11,617 nt of DNA from Pseudomonadota bacterium (GTDB taxonomy: Bacteria; Myxococcota_A; Polyangia; Fen-1088), in contig JADGRD010000053.1 of assembly GCA_017881285.1 (NCBI GenBank), positions 1-11,617 on the forward strand, given 5' to 3'. Each line of letters starts with the position of its first letter. Positions within the stretch are counted from its first letter, which is position 1. Made by a program: the position numbers and the translations under genes. Positions 1-10,589 of this stretch are shown here, in pieces. The notes below the pieces were generated by a model. That model saw only the letters and a list, made by a program, of their open reading frames with translations, had not been told where the DNA came from and searched no databases.

Positions 1-1268
1 CTCGACAGGTCGAGCAGGTCGTTGATGAGCTCGCCAAGACGCCGGCCATTGCGTTCGATGATGTCGACGAACGGGATCGCCGCCTCCGGGTCGCGCTCCA
101 GCGCCGTGCGCAAGGTCTCGGCGGCCGAGCGCACCGAGGCCACCGGCGTGCGCAACTCGTGCGACACGTTGGCCACGAAGTCACGGCGGACGGTTTCCAG
201 CCGCCGCGTCTCCGTCACGTCGAACAGCACCAGCACGAGGGCGCGCGGTTCGCCGGACAGGCGGGCCGCGTGGACCAGCAGGCGGCGCGGCTTGATACCG
301 CCGAGCTCGATCTCGCCGGCCAGCGGTTCGCTGGCCGCAAGCGCCTTCTGCACGATGGCCTGCAATTCGGCGTTGCGAATCACCTCGATGGTCGAGCGGC
401 CGACCACGTCCGAATCGAGGAGCAGCATGTCGCGCAGCGAGGGGTTGGCGAGCAGGATGCGGTGTTCGCCGTCCATGACCAGCACGCCTTCCCGCATGGA
501 TTCCAGAATGCGGCCCAGCAGGTCGCGGTCGTCGCGCAACTCGTGTACCGAGCGGGAGAGGTTGGCGGCCAGATGGTCGAGGGTCCGGCCGAGCTCGCCG
601 ATCTCGTCGGGTGACTCCAGACGGGTACGGGCCTCGAGATCGCCGCCGGCCATCCGGCGCGCGATACCGGTCAGCCTGCGCAGGCCGCGCGACATCACCA
701 CCGCGGCGACGAGGGAAACCAGGATCGCCGCCACCAGGGCAATCAGCGCCCCGCCGAGGAGCAAGGTGCGCACTCGGGCCTTGGCGCCGTCGACCCAGGC
801 CAAGGGCAGGCTCAGCCGGGCCACCATCGCCCGCGGGCCGGGCATCGGCGTGGCGGCGTAGAGCATGCGCTTGTGGATGCTGGCGGAGTACCGGATGTCG
901 TCCGTCGTCTGGCCAGCGAGGGCCGCCGCGACCTCCGGCCGCGTGCGGTGGTTCTCCAGCGAGGCGAGCCCGCTGGCCTCGACTTCGGAGTCGCCGACCA
1001 CCGTGCCTTCGGCCTGGATGAAGGTCACGCGCGCCTGCGCAATCGGGCCCAGCCGGTCGGCGAGCGCATCCCAGTCGAGCTGTCCCGATGCCGCGGCGCT
1101 ACCGGCGCGCTCGGCGACCATGCGCAGCCTGACGTGGAGATCCTGCCGGATGCGCTCCGTGAGATCGCGCTCGATGGTGGGCAGCAGGTAGATCTCCGCG
1201 GCGGCGACGGAAGCGACGAGCAACCCGAGCGAAACCAGGAACAGCTTGCCACGAACGCCGAGCCGCAT
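1..1268 (-). CDS. PhoR/VicK-type sensor histidine kinase, 3' end cut by window edge
   Basis: Membrane sensor kinase expected to autophosphorylate on a histidine and pass phosphate to the response regulator encoded just upstream. The frame is open from ATG at 1268 to the left edge, giving 422 codons. Visible order: TM1 about residues 8-29; an extracytoplasmic domain about 30-165; TM2 about 168-192; HAMP about 193-245, with the SPDEIGELG motif near 219-227; a PAS-like domain about 250-350, with EGVLVMDGEHRILLANPS near 260-277; then the HisKA dimerization/phosphotransfer region with FVANVSHELRTP at 364-375, so the phospho-acceptor is H370. The catalytic ATPase domain (N, G1, G2 boxes) lies beyond the window. 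The start follows the regulator's stop by 9 bp, with GAGG overlapping that stop as a possible ribosome site. The architecture matches PhoR, but no pst, phoU or ppk gene is visible, so the phosphate-sensing role is inference. Confidence 0.93.
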   Translation of the reverse strand, partial: MRLGVRGKLFLVSLGLLVASVAAAEIYLLPTIERDLTERIRQDLHVRLRMVAERAGSAAASGQLDWDALADRLGPIAQARVTFIQAEGTVVGDSEVEASGLASLENHRTRPEVAAALAGQTTDDIRYSASIHKRMLYAATPMPGPRAMVARLSLPLAWVDGAKARVRTLLLGGALIALVAAILVSLVAAVVMSRGLRRLTGIARRMAGGDLEARTRLESPDEIGELGRTLDHLAANLSRSVHELRDDRDLLGRILESMREGVLVMDGEHRILLANPSLRDMLLLDSDVVGRSTIEVIRNAELQAIVQKALAASEPLAGEIELGGIKPRRLLVHAARLSGEPRALVLVLFDVTETRRLETVRRDFVANVSHELRTPVASVRSAAETLRTALERDPEAAIPFVDIIERNGRRLGELINDLLDLS

Positions 1269-1277
1269 GCGCCAACC

Positions 1278-1979
1278 TCAGACGTCCTCGGCGCGGTCCG
1301 CGAAGCGGTATCCCACCCCGCGCACGGTCTCCACGTAGCCGCCCGCCGCCCCCAGCTTCTCGCGCAACCGCTTGACGTGCGTGTCCACGGTGCGCGTATT
1401 GTTCTCGGGGCTCGCCTCCCATACATCGTCGAGCAGCGTGCCGCGCGACTGGACCCGGCCCCGCCGCTCCCAGAGGGTCCACAGGAGTCGCATCTCGAGC
1501 GGGGTCAGGGCGATCTCCTCGCCATCGACCCAGGCCCGGTGGGCCTTACGATCCACGCGCAGCCGGCCGAAGCGAATCTCGTCCTCGCTTTCGGGGCTGG
1601 CCGCCTGGCCTTGCGCCCGCCGGAGCACCGCCTGGATGCGCAGGACGAGCTCGCGCACGCTGAAGGGCTTCGCGACGTAGTCGTCCGCGCCGAGCTCGAA
1701 GCCGACCACGCGGTCGATCTCCTCGCTGCGCGCGGTCAGCATGATCACGGGGATGGTTCGCAGAACGGCGTCGCCCTTGAGTCCGCGGCAGATCTCGAGG
1801 CCGGAGACGTCCGGCAGCATGAGATCGAGCAAGATCAGATCGGGGCGTTGCTCGCGCGCGAGCGCCATCCCGGTTTCGCCGCGCTCCGCGACCAGCACTT
1901 CGTGTCCGGCTTGCCCGAGGTTGTAGGCAAGCACCTGGCGAATATCCGCCTCGTCTTCGACCACGAGTATGCGTGCCAT
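1278..1979 (-). CDS. PhoB/OmpR-family DNA-binding response regulator
   Basis: Two-component response regulator of 233 aa, the usual length for the OmpR/PhoB family. The receiver domain is about residues 1-120: acidic pocket E8/D9, phospho-acceptor D52 in LLDLMLPD, conserved T82 in MLTARSEE and K104 in the YVAKPF motif. The C-terminal winged helix is about 130-228: IALTPLEMRLLWTL, then the recognition-helix region with NTRTVDTHVKRLREKLG, ending in the wing motif VRGVGYRF. Residues 121-132 form a linker. ATG at 1979 was chosen because the conserved receiver start (MARILVVEDE) begins there; a GTG 39 bases upstream would add 13 unconserved residues. The kinase gene follows after 9 bp, so the two form a cognate pair. 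It resembles PhoB, but target genes cannot be told from the sequence, so no symbol is assigned. Confidence 0.95.
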   Translation of the reverse strand: MARILVVEDEADIRQVLAYNLGQAGHEVLVAERGETGMALAREQRPDLILLDLMLPDVSGLEICRGLKGDAVLRTIPVIMLTARSEEIDRVVGFELGADDYVAKPFSVRELVLRIQAVLRRAQGQAASPESEDEIRFGRLRVDRKAHRAWVDGEEIALTPLEMRLLWTLWERRGRVQSRGTLLDDVWEASPENNTRTVDTHVKRLREKLGAAGGYVETVRGVGYRFADRAEDV

Positions 1980-2031
1980 GATGAGCGGAGTTCTACCCGC
2001 AAACGCGGGCGGCTGCACCCGTGCGGCGAGA

Positions 2032-2334
2032 CTACACCTCGCAATCGACGATGCGCCGTTCGTCCCGCGCCGCCATCACGAAGGGCTTGACGGCGTCGTG
2101 CAGGGGATGCGCCTGGTAGGCGTCGAGGGCGGCGCGGCTCTCGAATTCGGAATAAAGCGCGATGTCCGACGAATTCGGCGTGGAACTGAAATCGAAGCCG
2201 ACCTCCAGCCTGAGGAGGCCGGGGATCTTGCCGTTCAAGTCCTCGAGGAGACGTTTGATCTCCGCCGCGTTCGCGGCCTTGCCCCGGCCATTGGCCACCT
2301 CCTTGAGCCGCCAGAGCACCAAGTGGCGAACCAT
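2032..2334 (-). CDS. Dabb (stress-responsive alpha/beta barrel) domain protein
   Basis: Small 100-aa cytosolic protein made of a single Dabb (dimeric alpha/beta barrel) domain. The N-terminus MVRHLVLWRLKE is the typical Dabb opening strand with its conserved histidine at residue 4. Further in are a GLLRLEVGFDFSST strand, the DIALYSEFESRAALDAYQAHPLH segment (the usual 'y.hp.H' helix), and a final strand RRIVDCEV. Such proteins are often called stress-responsive, but most have no proven biochemical role. Its ATG shares one base with the stop of rpe (TGATG), so translation is probably coupled to rpe. The 52-bp gap to the response regulator contains a short inverted repeat (1996-2009) without a T tract. 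The family call is firm; the function is unknown. Confidence 0.88.
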   Translation of the reverse strand: MVRHLVLWRLKEVANGRGKAANAAEIKRLLEDLNGKIPGLLRLEVGFDFSSTPNSSDIALYSEFESRAALDAYQAHPLHDAVKPFVMAARDERRIVDCEV

Positions 2335-3002
2335 CAGGGGGCCTCCACGCTGCCGCGCAGGCGCGCGATGGCCGCGGCGACGCCCTCGGGGGCGCGAAAC
2401 ACCGCCGCGCCGGCCACCAGCACCCGCACGCCGGCGCGGACCACGGTGCCCGCGTTGGCCGGCCCGATGCCGCCGTCGATTTCGATGGCGCAGGCGAGCT
2501 TCCGCTGCTCGATCATCTCGCGCAGGGACGCCACCTTGTCCGTGGAGCTCTCGATGAAGGTCTGCCCACCGAATCCCGGGTTCACGGACATGACCAGGAC
2601 TTGATCCACCTCCGGCAGGATGTCCGCGATGGTCAGAATCGGCGTTGCGGGATTCAAGACCACCCCGGCTTTCTTGCCCAGCCGGTGGATCTGCTGAAGC
2701 GTGCCATGCAGGTGCGAACATGCCTCCTGGTGCACGAGGATGATGTCCGCGCCGGCCTTGACGAAGTCGGGGATGTAGCGGTCGGGCTCGACGATCATGA
2801 GGTGCGCCTCGATGGTCCTGCGCGTGCAGCGCCGCACGGCCTCGACCACCAGCGGACCGAAAGTGATGTTGGGAACGAAGCGGCCGTCCATCACGTCCAT
2901 GTGAAAACGCTCGGCACCGGCGGCATCCGCCTCTTGAACATGGGCGCCAAGGCGCGTGAAGTCCGCGGCGAGAATGGAAGCCGAAATTTCAAACTTGGTC
3001 AT
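2334..3002 (-). CDS. rpe: Ribulose-phosphate 3-epimerase
   Basis: Interconverts D-ribulose 5-phosphate and D-xylulose 5-phosphate in the non-oxidative pentose phosphate pathway (or Calvin cycle); cytosolic, metal-dependent TIM barrel. The 222-aa length is normal for the family. Visible motifs: S8 and ILAADF at the first strand; HMDVMDG (residues 34-40) with metal ligands H34 and D36; AHLMI with metal ligand H67; the phosphate-binding loop NPGFGGQ (141-147); EIDGGI with the second catalytic/metal aspartate D176; and AGAAVF near the C-terminus. All expected active-site residues are present. The gene sits between an Eda-like aldolase (66 bp upstream) and a Dabb protein (1-base overlap downstream). 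The start ATG gives the standard N-terminus; no strong ribosome site is visible before it. Confidence 0.97.
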   Translation of the reverse strand: MTKFEISASILAADFTRLGAHVQEADAAGAERFHMDVMDGRFVPNITFGPLVVEAVRRCTRRTIEAHLMIVEPDRYIPDFVKAGADIILVHQEACSHLHGTLQQIHRLGKKAGVVLNPATPILTIADILPEVDQVLVMSVNPGFGGQTFIESSTDKVASLREMIEQRKLACAIEIDGGIGPANAGTVVRAGVRVLVAGAAVFRAPEGVAAAIARLRGSVEAP

Positions 3003-3068
3003 GGGTAAGTTCCGCGCGCACTATGCCGCTTGCGGCCCTCGGCTTCAACCCGGTTTCTGTCCCAATCT

Positions 3069-3749
3069 CTATTTCGGCGCGCGTCGGACTTCCCGGATCA
3101 ACGCCAGAATCTCGCGGACGCGCGCGCTGATGCCCGCGTAGTCCTGCCGGGCGACGAGCTCGGGAGTGAAGAGATTCGACCCCATGCCCACGCAGGCCAC
3201 GCCGGCGCCAAACCACGCGCCCAGATTCTCCTTGGTCGGCGCAACGCCCCCCGTCGCCATGATGTCGGTCCACGGACAGGGACCGCGCAGGTTTTTCACG
3301 AAAGCCGGCCCGCCCACCTCGGCCGCCGGGAAGAGCTTGCAGATCTCCACTCCCAGGGTGTGCGCCCGGTGAATCTCCGTCACGCTGCCACAGCCCGGCA
3401 AGTAGGGAATCTTGCGGCTGTTGCACAGGCGGGCGGTATCCTCGTCCAGGTTAGGCGCGACGACGAAGTTCGCACCCGCGGCCAGGTAGAGGGCCGCCGT
3501 GGGAGCGTCGAGGATGGTGCCCGCGCCGAGCACGAGGTCGGGCCGCTGCGCGGCGGCCCACAGGTCGACCTGCCGGAAAACCTCGATGGCGTGGTCGCCC
3601 CGGTTGGTGAACTCGACGATGCGCGCGCCGCCGTCGGCACAAGCCGCGACGATCTGCCTCGCGACTTCGACATCGGCCTCGTAGAAGATCGGGACGACGC
3701 CGATCTCTTTCATCAGGGTCAGGGTTTCCAGCCTTCGGTGTCTCGCCAC
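3069..3749 (-). CDS. eda: KDPG/KHG-type aldolase (2-dehydro-3-deoxyphosphogluconate aldolase family)
   Basis: Class I, Schiff-base aldolase of the Eda family. The typical reaction is cleavage of 2-keto-3-deoxy-6-phosphogluconate to pyruvate and glyceraldehyde 3-phosphate (Entner-Doudoroff pathway), or of 4-hydroxy-2-oxoglutarate. The protein is 226 aa from a GTG start at 3749, chosen because AAGGAG (3755-3760) lies 5 bases upstream and the homologous region begins soon after. Visible: E46 in VEFTNRGDHA (equivalent to the general acid/base Glu), R50, the GAGTI strand near 75-79, PGCGSVTE (118-125), the Schiff-base lysine K138 in KLFPAAEVGG, and ATGGV (165-169). The FTNRGDHA version of the motif differs from the LRT form of E. 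coli Eda and belongs to a divergent branch, so the exact substrate is uncertain. No edd is nearby. The gene follows the membrane-protein stop by 14 bp. Confidence 0.9.
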   Translation of the reverse strand: MARHRRLETLTLMKEIGVVPIFYEADVEVARQIVAACADGGARIVEFTNRGDHAIEVFRQVDLWAAAQRPDLVLGAGTILDAPTAALYLAAGANFVVAPNLDEDTARLCNSRKIPYLPGCGSVTEIHRAHTLGVEICKLFPAAEVGGPAFVKNLRGPCPWTDIMATGGVAPTKENLGAWFGAGVACVGMGSNLFTPELVARQDYAGISARVREILALIREVRRAPK

Positions 3750-3754
3750 GGGAT

Positions 3755-3760
3755 CTCCTT
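3755..3760 (-). promoter_or_regulatory. Ribosome binding site of the aldolase gene
   Basis: The minus strand reads AAGGAG, then ATCCC, then GTG. This is a near-perfect Shine-Dalgarno sequence with 5-base spacing. It decides the GTG start at 3749 over the in-frame ATG 12 codons further in. It lies in the 14-bp gap after the upstream stop codon. Confidence 0.8.
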
Positions 3761-3763
3761 CCG

Positions 3764-5626
3764 CTAGCGCCGCGGGGGCGGCGGCGTCAGTTTCTTCGAT
3801 GCGGCCGCCGGGGGCAATGCCTTCGCTTCCGGGGGCGGCGCCGCGGGCACGGGCGCCGGCAGCGCGGGCGGCGGCGGCGGTATTCGATCCGGCACCACCG
3901 GTCCGGGCCGCTTGCGAAACACCGACCAGGTTCCCGACTGGGCCAGGAGCTCGAACATGCCGTGGTAGCCCCGCCACGGATCGTGGCCGGGCGGCGCGCT
4001 GTGCACGAAGTAATAGTCGAAGGTGGGCAACATCTTGGCCGGCGAGAAGCTCGCGGGCATCCACGGCGAGAGCGCGAATTCGGACGTCCCCTTGAGCCGG
4101 CACGGCATGTGGCGAAGCCCGCAATACGTGGGCGGCACCATGCTGCCCAGCGCTGGACGGAGTGCCGGGTAGAAGCCGGGCAGCCCGATAAGCGCCGACT
4201 CGACCTGCATGACCCGCGACCGGCGATCGAAGATGAGCCCCATCGCCTTGCCCCCGGGCGGTGTCTTCTCCGCCACCTCGACGAAGCCCGCCACCTCGAC
4301 GCCATAGGCCCGGTAATGCAGATAGAGCTGCCGGCCGTAGAGCATACCAAAGACCAGCGCGGGCAGCGGCAAGGCGAGAGCCAGCGCGCCCCGCAGGCGC
4401 AGCAGCCCGGCCGGCACCAGCAGCAGGAACATGAGCAGCACGAGCACGGAGAAGCGCGGAAAGAACGTCATCAACTCCATCTCCTGGAGGTGATGGGGCA
4501 GTGCCAGGTAGGCGACAAGCGCGCCCAGAAAGGCGATCGCCCCCGCCACGCGCATGCGGCGCCGGCGCGCCGGGCGTGGTTCCAGCGCTGCGTCCTCCGG
4601 CGGCCAGGCCAAGAGCCCGACGCAGAGATAGGCGACCATGATGAAGAAGAGTCCCTGGCACGCCGGCACGTTGCTCTCGTCGACGAAGGCGCGCATGGCG
4701 TGCGCGGGGACGAGAAGAATGCGGTGCCACAAATCGGTCAGAATCTTGCCATTGCCCAGGTCGTCAAGACGGTGCCTCTTGAGGAACTTCCAGGCCAGCG
4801 CAGCCGTCAGCTTGGCCTGTCCGATTACCGGCGGCGATCGGAGATGCCAATAGGCCAGGCCCGTGAAGGCCGGCGCGAGCGCGCCCGCCGCCAGCAACTT
4901 GCGGCGCCATGGACCCGCGGCGAGCACGGCGAAGGCCAGCGCGGCGCACACGCCGTAGAGGAAATTCTGCAGGTGGCAGAGGAAGAGCAGCGTCGCGACC
5001 CCGGCGACGATGAACCAGCGCACGATGAAGACGCGGCGCTGGTCGCTGTACACGAGCTTGGTCATCTCGGCCAGCAACCAGAGCACCACGGGCAGGGAGA
5101 GGGCAAAGCTGATGAAGCCGTAGTGCAGGGTCAGATTGTAGGCGAGCGGGAAGGCGAGCAGGGCGGGTACGCGGCTGCGGCGGCAGGCCGCCAGCAGCGC
5201 GGCCATGGCCAGGGGCAGTCCGGCCACGTACAGAACAATGATGAGTTTGTGCGCGGCGAGCAGGCTCATGACCTTGCCGAGCGCGACCAGGGCGACGAAA
5301 TGCGCGGCGTAGGGGGCGATGCGCAGGCCCCCCTCGTAGTAGGGGGCGTACGGCGAGCCAGGCTGGCCGACCTTGGAGAGCATGTCGGCGGCGGCGATGT
5401 GGAAGGGCAGGTCGAGCCCGGGCAGAAGCCGCGTGGCGAAGAGCGGCGCGAGAAAGAACGGCAGCAGCAGGAGGTAGCACGCCCCAAAACACCGCGCGTC
5501 GGAGAGCTTGCCCGAAGCCAACCAGGTCAGGACCCGGGCGCCCAGGTTTTGCGCCGGTGATTCATGCTGGCCTGGACTGGCCCCGCCCGATTCCGGTCCC
5601 TGCGCTTCGTTGATGCTGGTGTCCAC
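3764..5626 (-). CDS. Polytopic membrane protein with proline-rich C-terminal tail, unknown function
   Basis: About 620 aa; I do not recognise a named family. After a hydrophilic N-terminus, about ten hydrophobic segments follow, beginning with YLLLLPFFLAPLFATRLL (about residues 51-68) and including runs such as LIIVLYVAGLPLAMAALLAA, FALSLPVVLWLLAEM and FSVLVLLMFLLLVPAGLL. The loop after TM1 carries GLDLPFH (about 70-76), an acidic loop in the place where GT-C-type glycosyltransferases hold their catalytic Asp; this parallel is only suggestive. After the last membrane span comes a soluble region of about 170 residues, ending in a tail of about 45 residues very rich in proline (two runs of PPPP or more). 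The start is uncertain: GTG at 5626 has no clear ribosome site, and a longer in-frame GTG at 5746 lies inside a repeat element. First gene of the leftward block, 14 bp before the aldolase gene. Confidence 0.75.
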   Translation of the reverse strand: MDTSINEAQGPESGGASPGQHESPAQNLGARVLTWLASGKLSDARCFGACYLLLLPFFLAPLFATRLLPGLDLPFHIAAADMLSKVGQPGSPYAPYYEGGLRIAPYAAHFVALVALGKVMSLLAAHKLIIVLYVAGLPLAMAALLAACRRSRVPALLAFPLAYNLTLHYGFISFALSLPVVLWLLAEMTKLVYSDQRRVFIVRWFIVAGVATLLFLCHLQNFLYGVCAALAFAVLAAGPWRRKLLAAGALAPAFTGLAYWHLRSPPVIGQAKLTAALAWKFLKRHRLDDLGNGKILTDLWHRILLVPAHAMRAFVDESNVPACQGLFFIMVAYLCVGLLAWPPEDAALEPRPARRRRMRVAGAIAFLGALVAYLALPHHLQEMELMTFFPRFSVLVLLMFLLLVPAGLLRLRGALALALPLPALVFGMLYGRQLYLHYRAYGVEVAGFVEVAEKTPPGGKAMGLIFDRRSRVMQVESALIGLPGFYPALRPALGSMVPPTYCGLRHMPCRLKGTSEFALSPWMPASFSPAKMLPTFDYYFVHSAPPGHDPWRGYHGMFELLAQSGTWSVFRKRPGPVVPDRIPPPPPALPAPVPAAPPPEAKALPPAAASKKLTPPPPRR

Positions 5627-5694
5627 GACGATGGCCGCGTGCCAGAGCGCGTCTGACGGAGATCCGACAGGCCGGCTACGGGCGCGACCGCCCC

Positions 5695-5700
5695 TGTATA
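5695..5700 (-). promoter_or_regulatory. Possible -10 element for the leftward gene block
   Basis: The minus strand reads TATACA here, about 70 bases before the GTG at 5626, in an otherwise GC-rich stretch. No convincing -35 box is visible; TTTCCA, on the arm of the adjacent repeat hairpin, would be at about the right distance. If real, transcription would start inside the longer frame, which favours the 5626 start of the membrane protein. Weak call. Confidence 0.25.
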
Positions 5701-5709
5701 CAACGACTA

Positions 5710-5811
5710 TTGGAAACCCTGGGAGGGTTTCCAACCCTTCCCGCACTCTGGCTCCAGGCCTGGCAACCGCCAGGCCGTCGGCAAAGCCGGCCTACGCCAA
5801 CGCGATCCATG
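5710..5811. repeat. Composite palindromic repeat, unit 1
   Basis: Parts in order: a perfect hairpin 5710-5734 (11-bp stem TTGGAAACCCT, 3-base loop GGG); a box 5736-5752 matching CCCTCCCGCGCTCTGGC with two mismatches; an extra hairpin 5757-5776 (stem GGCCTGGC, 4-base loop); and a REP-like part 5777-5795 which on the minus strand is GTAG followed by GCCGGC-TTT-GCCGaC (one mismatch). The last 33 bases (5779-5811) are repeated exactly at 5864-5896 in unit 2. Lies in the divergent region between the membrane-protein gene and the HEAT-like gene. Confidence 0.85.
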
Positions 5812-5813
5812 AT

Positions 5814-5896
5814 CATGGGAACCCTGAGAGGGTTCCCATGCCCTCCCGCGCTCTGGCTCCGGCCGGCAAAGCCGGCCTACGCCAACGCGATCCATG
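5814..5896. repeat. Composite palindromic repeat, unit 2
   Basis: Parts in order: a perfect hairpin 5814-5840 (12-bp stem CATGGGAACCCT, 3-base loop GAG); the exact box CCCTCCCGCGCTCTGGC at 5841-5857; a hairpin 5861-5877 (7-bp stem GGCCGGC, loop AAA) which on the minus strand is directly preceded by GTAG, the classic REP signature; and a tail identical to unit 1. The unit ends 22 bases before the HEAT-like start codon, so it sits directly next to or within that gene's promoter region. Confidence 0.88.
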
Positions 5897-5897
5897 G

Positions 5898-5903
5898 TAT
5901 AGA
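5898..5903 (+). promoter_or_regulatory. Possible -10 element for the HEAT-carB-greA block
   Basis: TATAGA, 15 bases before the ATG at 5919 and right after the repeat unit. A start site around 5910 would give a leader of only about 10 bases, consistent with the absence of any Shine-Dalgarno sequence before this ATG. The -35 region would fall inside the repeat (around 5875-5880) and does not match TTGACA. Suggestive only. Confidence 0.3.
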
Positions 5904-5918
5904 CTTCGCCAACTCGCC

Positions 5919-6664
5919 ATGGGCCTGCTCGATATCTTCTCCAAAGAGAAGCGCGAGGCGCGCGCGCGTGCCGGAAATATCCAGCGCACGATCAATAAGT
6001 ATTCTCAGTCCGGCGATCGCTACCGGGCCATGGAAGCCCTGGCCATCGAGGGCTCGGACGAGGCGCTCTATGGCCTTCTGCGCCGCTTCGGCATGATGTA
6101 CGACAAGTCGATCGAGGACGAGCAGGAAAAGGAGTGGGTCTGCGACACCCTGATCAGCAAGGGCGAGTCGGCGCTGCCGGCGGTCAAGCGTTACCTGATT
6201 TCGGCGGATTCCGTGTCGTGGCCGTTGCGCGTCCTGCAGAAGGTCGCCCCCAGCAAGGACGCGGAGCTTGACATGGTGGCCGAGGTGCTTGCCCGCCACG
6301 AGCCGGGATACGAGCGCGACCCGACAAAGAAGATCCAGCTCATCCGTCACCTCGGCTTGATGAAGCACCCCAAGGTCCCGCCCCTGGTCGCCCCGTACCT
6401 TGGCGACATGGACGAGGGTGTGCGGTTCGCCGCCATCGAGGCCCTGCTCGCGCTCAAGAACGAGGAAGCGGCCCGCGAGAAGTTGCTCGAGCTGTTCGTT
6501 TCCGACAGCGAGGAAAGCCTGCGTCTGCGCATCCGCATCGCCGACGGCTTTGCCGACCTGGGTTGGCTGGTGCAAGGCCACCGGGGCAATGCGGAGAAGA
6601 AGCTGCCCGACGGATTTTCGCTCGACCGAGAAGGTCACATCCTGAAACTCAAGAAGTCCGAGTA

Positions 6665-6665
<1 letters not shown>
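5919..6665 (+). CDS. HEAT-repeat-like alpha-helical protein upstream of carB
   Basis: 248-aa soluble, almost wholly helical protein with no signal peptide or membrane span. Residues 1-27 are basic and helical (GLLDIFSKEKREARARAG). HEAT-like helical pairs follow at about 34-58, 80-110, 137-163 and most clearly 164-193 (DEGVRFAAIEALLALKNEEAAREKLLELF), with another at 197-217. The segment SADSVSWPLRVL (95-106) looks conserved-like. HEAT repeats usually serve as protein-binding scaffolds, so a regulatory or assembly role is possible but unproven. ATG at 5919 was chosen because upstream in-frame sequence is repeat DNA. No Shine-Dalgarno is visible. The stop TAA shares its last A with the ATG of carB (TAATG), indicating coupled translation. 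I know of no characterised member. Confidence 0.85.
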
Positions 6666-10037
<3,372 letters not shown>

Positions 10038-10045
<8 letters not shown>

Positions 10046-10529
10046 TCGCTTTCCCATGACCCCGCGCGGCCAGAAACGCCTCCGCGACGAGCTCAAGCGC
10101 CTGCGCGAAGTCGAGCGCCCCAAGAACGTGCAGGACATCGAGATCGCGCGCGGCCACGGCGATCTCTCGGAAAACGCCGAGTACCACGCGGCGAAGGAAC
10201 GGCAGAGCTTCCTCGAGGGCCGTATCCGAGAAGTGGAAGGCACCATCGCCCTGGCCGAGGTCATCGATCCGGGCAAGCTGTCCGGCGCACGCGTGGTCTT
10301 CGGCGCTACCGTGCGCCTGGCCGACACGGAGTCCGGCGAGGAAACCGTGTACAGCATCGTCGGGGATCACGAAGGCGACATCAAGGAAGGCCGCATCGCC
10401 ATCTCCGCACCGCTGGCGCGCGCCCTCATCGGCCGCGAAACGGGCGACACCGTGAACTTGCGCACGGCCAAGGGCTCGCGCGAATACCAGATCCAGGAAG
10501 TGAAGTTCATCGCCGTCGACGAGGCCTAG
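10038..10529 (+). CDS. greA: Transcription elongation factor GreA
   Basis: 163 aa, close to the usual 158. Binds in the RNA polymerase secondary channel and stimulates cleavage of backtracked transcripts. The N-terminal antiparallel coiled coil (about 7-77) starts with MTPRGQKRLRDELKRL and carries the tip motif GDLSENAEYHAAKERQ, with the catalytic acidic residues D42 and E45. The C-terminal FKBP-like domain (about 85-160) includes VRLADTESGEE, ISAPLARALIGRETGD and a terminal basic strand. The presence of D42/E45 separates it from non-cleaving Gre-fold homologues. Its ATG overlaps the carB stop by 8 bases, with AGGA 9 bases upstream as a ribosome site within carB. The carB-greA adjacency is well known in proteobacteria. 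Confidence 0.97.
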
Positions 10530-10589
10530 CCACCACGGCGCCGCCACCAGCCGTCCGGCCCCGGCACGCGCCCGCCCGCAGCTGCATCC

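Noticed and set aside
1996..2009. CCCGC-AAAC-GCGGG inverted repeat as a terminator between the Dabb and regulator genes
   Set aside because: Only a 5-bp stem, no T tract on either strand, and it lies just before the regulator start. It could be a weak leader hairpin, but chance is a good explanation.
873..2090. Plus-strand open frame (405 codons) across the kinase/regulator genes
   Set aside because: Antisense shadow: the minus strand encodes a complete receiver-winged helix protein and a kinase with an H-box.
3069..4730. 553-codon fusion of an N-terminal domain to the aldolase
   Set aside because: The upstream part of the frame overlaps the membrane-protein gene in another phase and is Arg/Ala/Gly-rich noise. 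A strong ribosome site marks GTG at 3749 as the true start.
3962..5560. Long plus-strand open frame (532 codons) opposite the membrane protein
   Set aside because: The product is rich in Arg, Gln, His and Glu with no domain, typical of the antisense of a GC-rich hydrophobic gene. The minus strand has clear membrane spans.
5627..5746. Longer start (GTG at 5746) for the membrane protein
   Set aside because: It has GGAG at a good distance, but the codon lies inside the palindromic repeat and the added 40 residues are repeat-encoded and unlike a membrane-protein N-terminus. The start at 5626 is preferred, though not proven.
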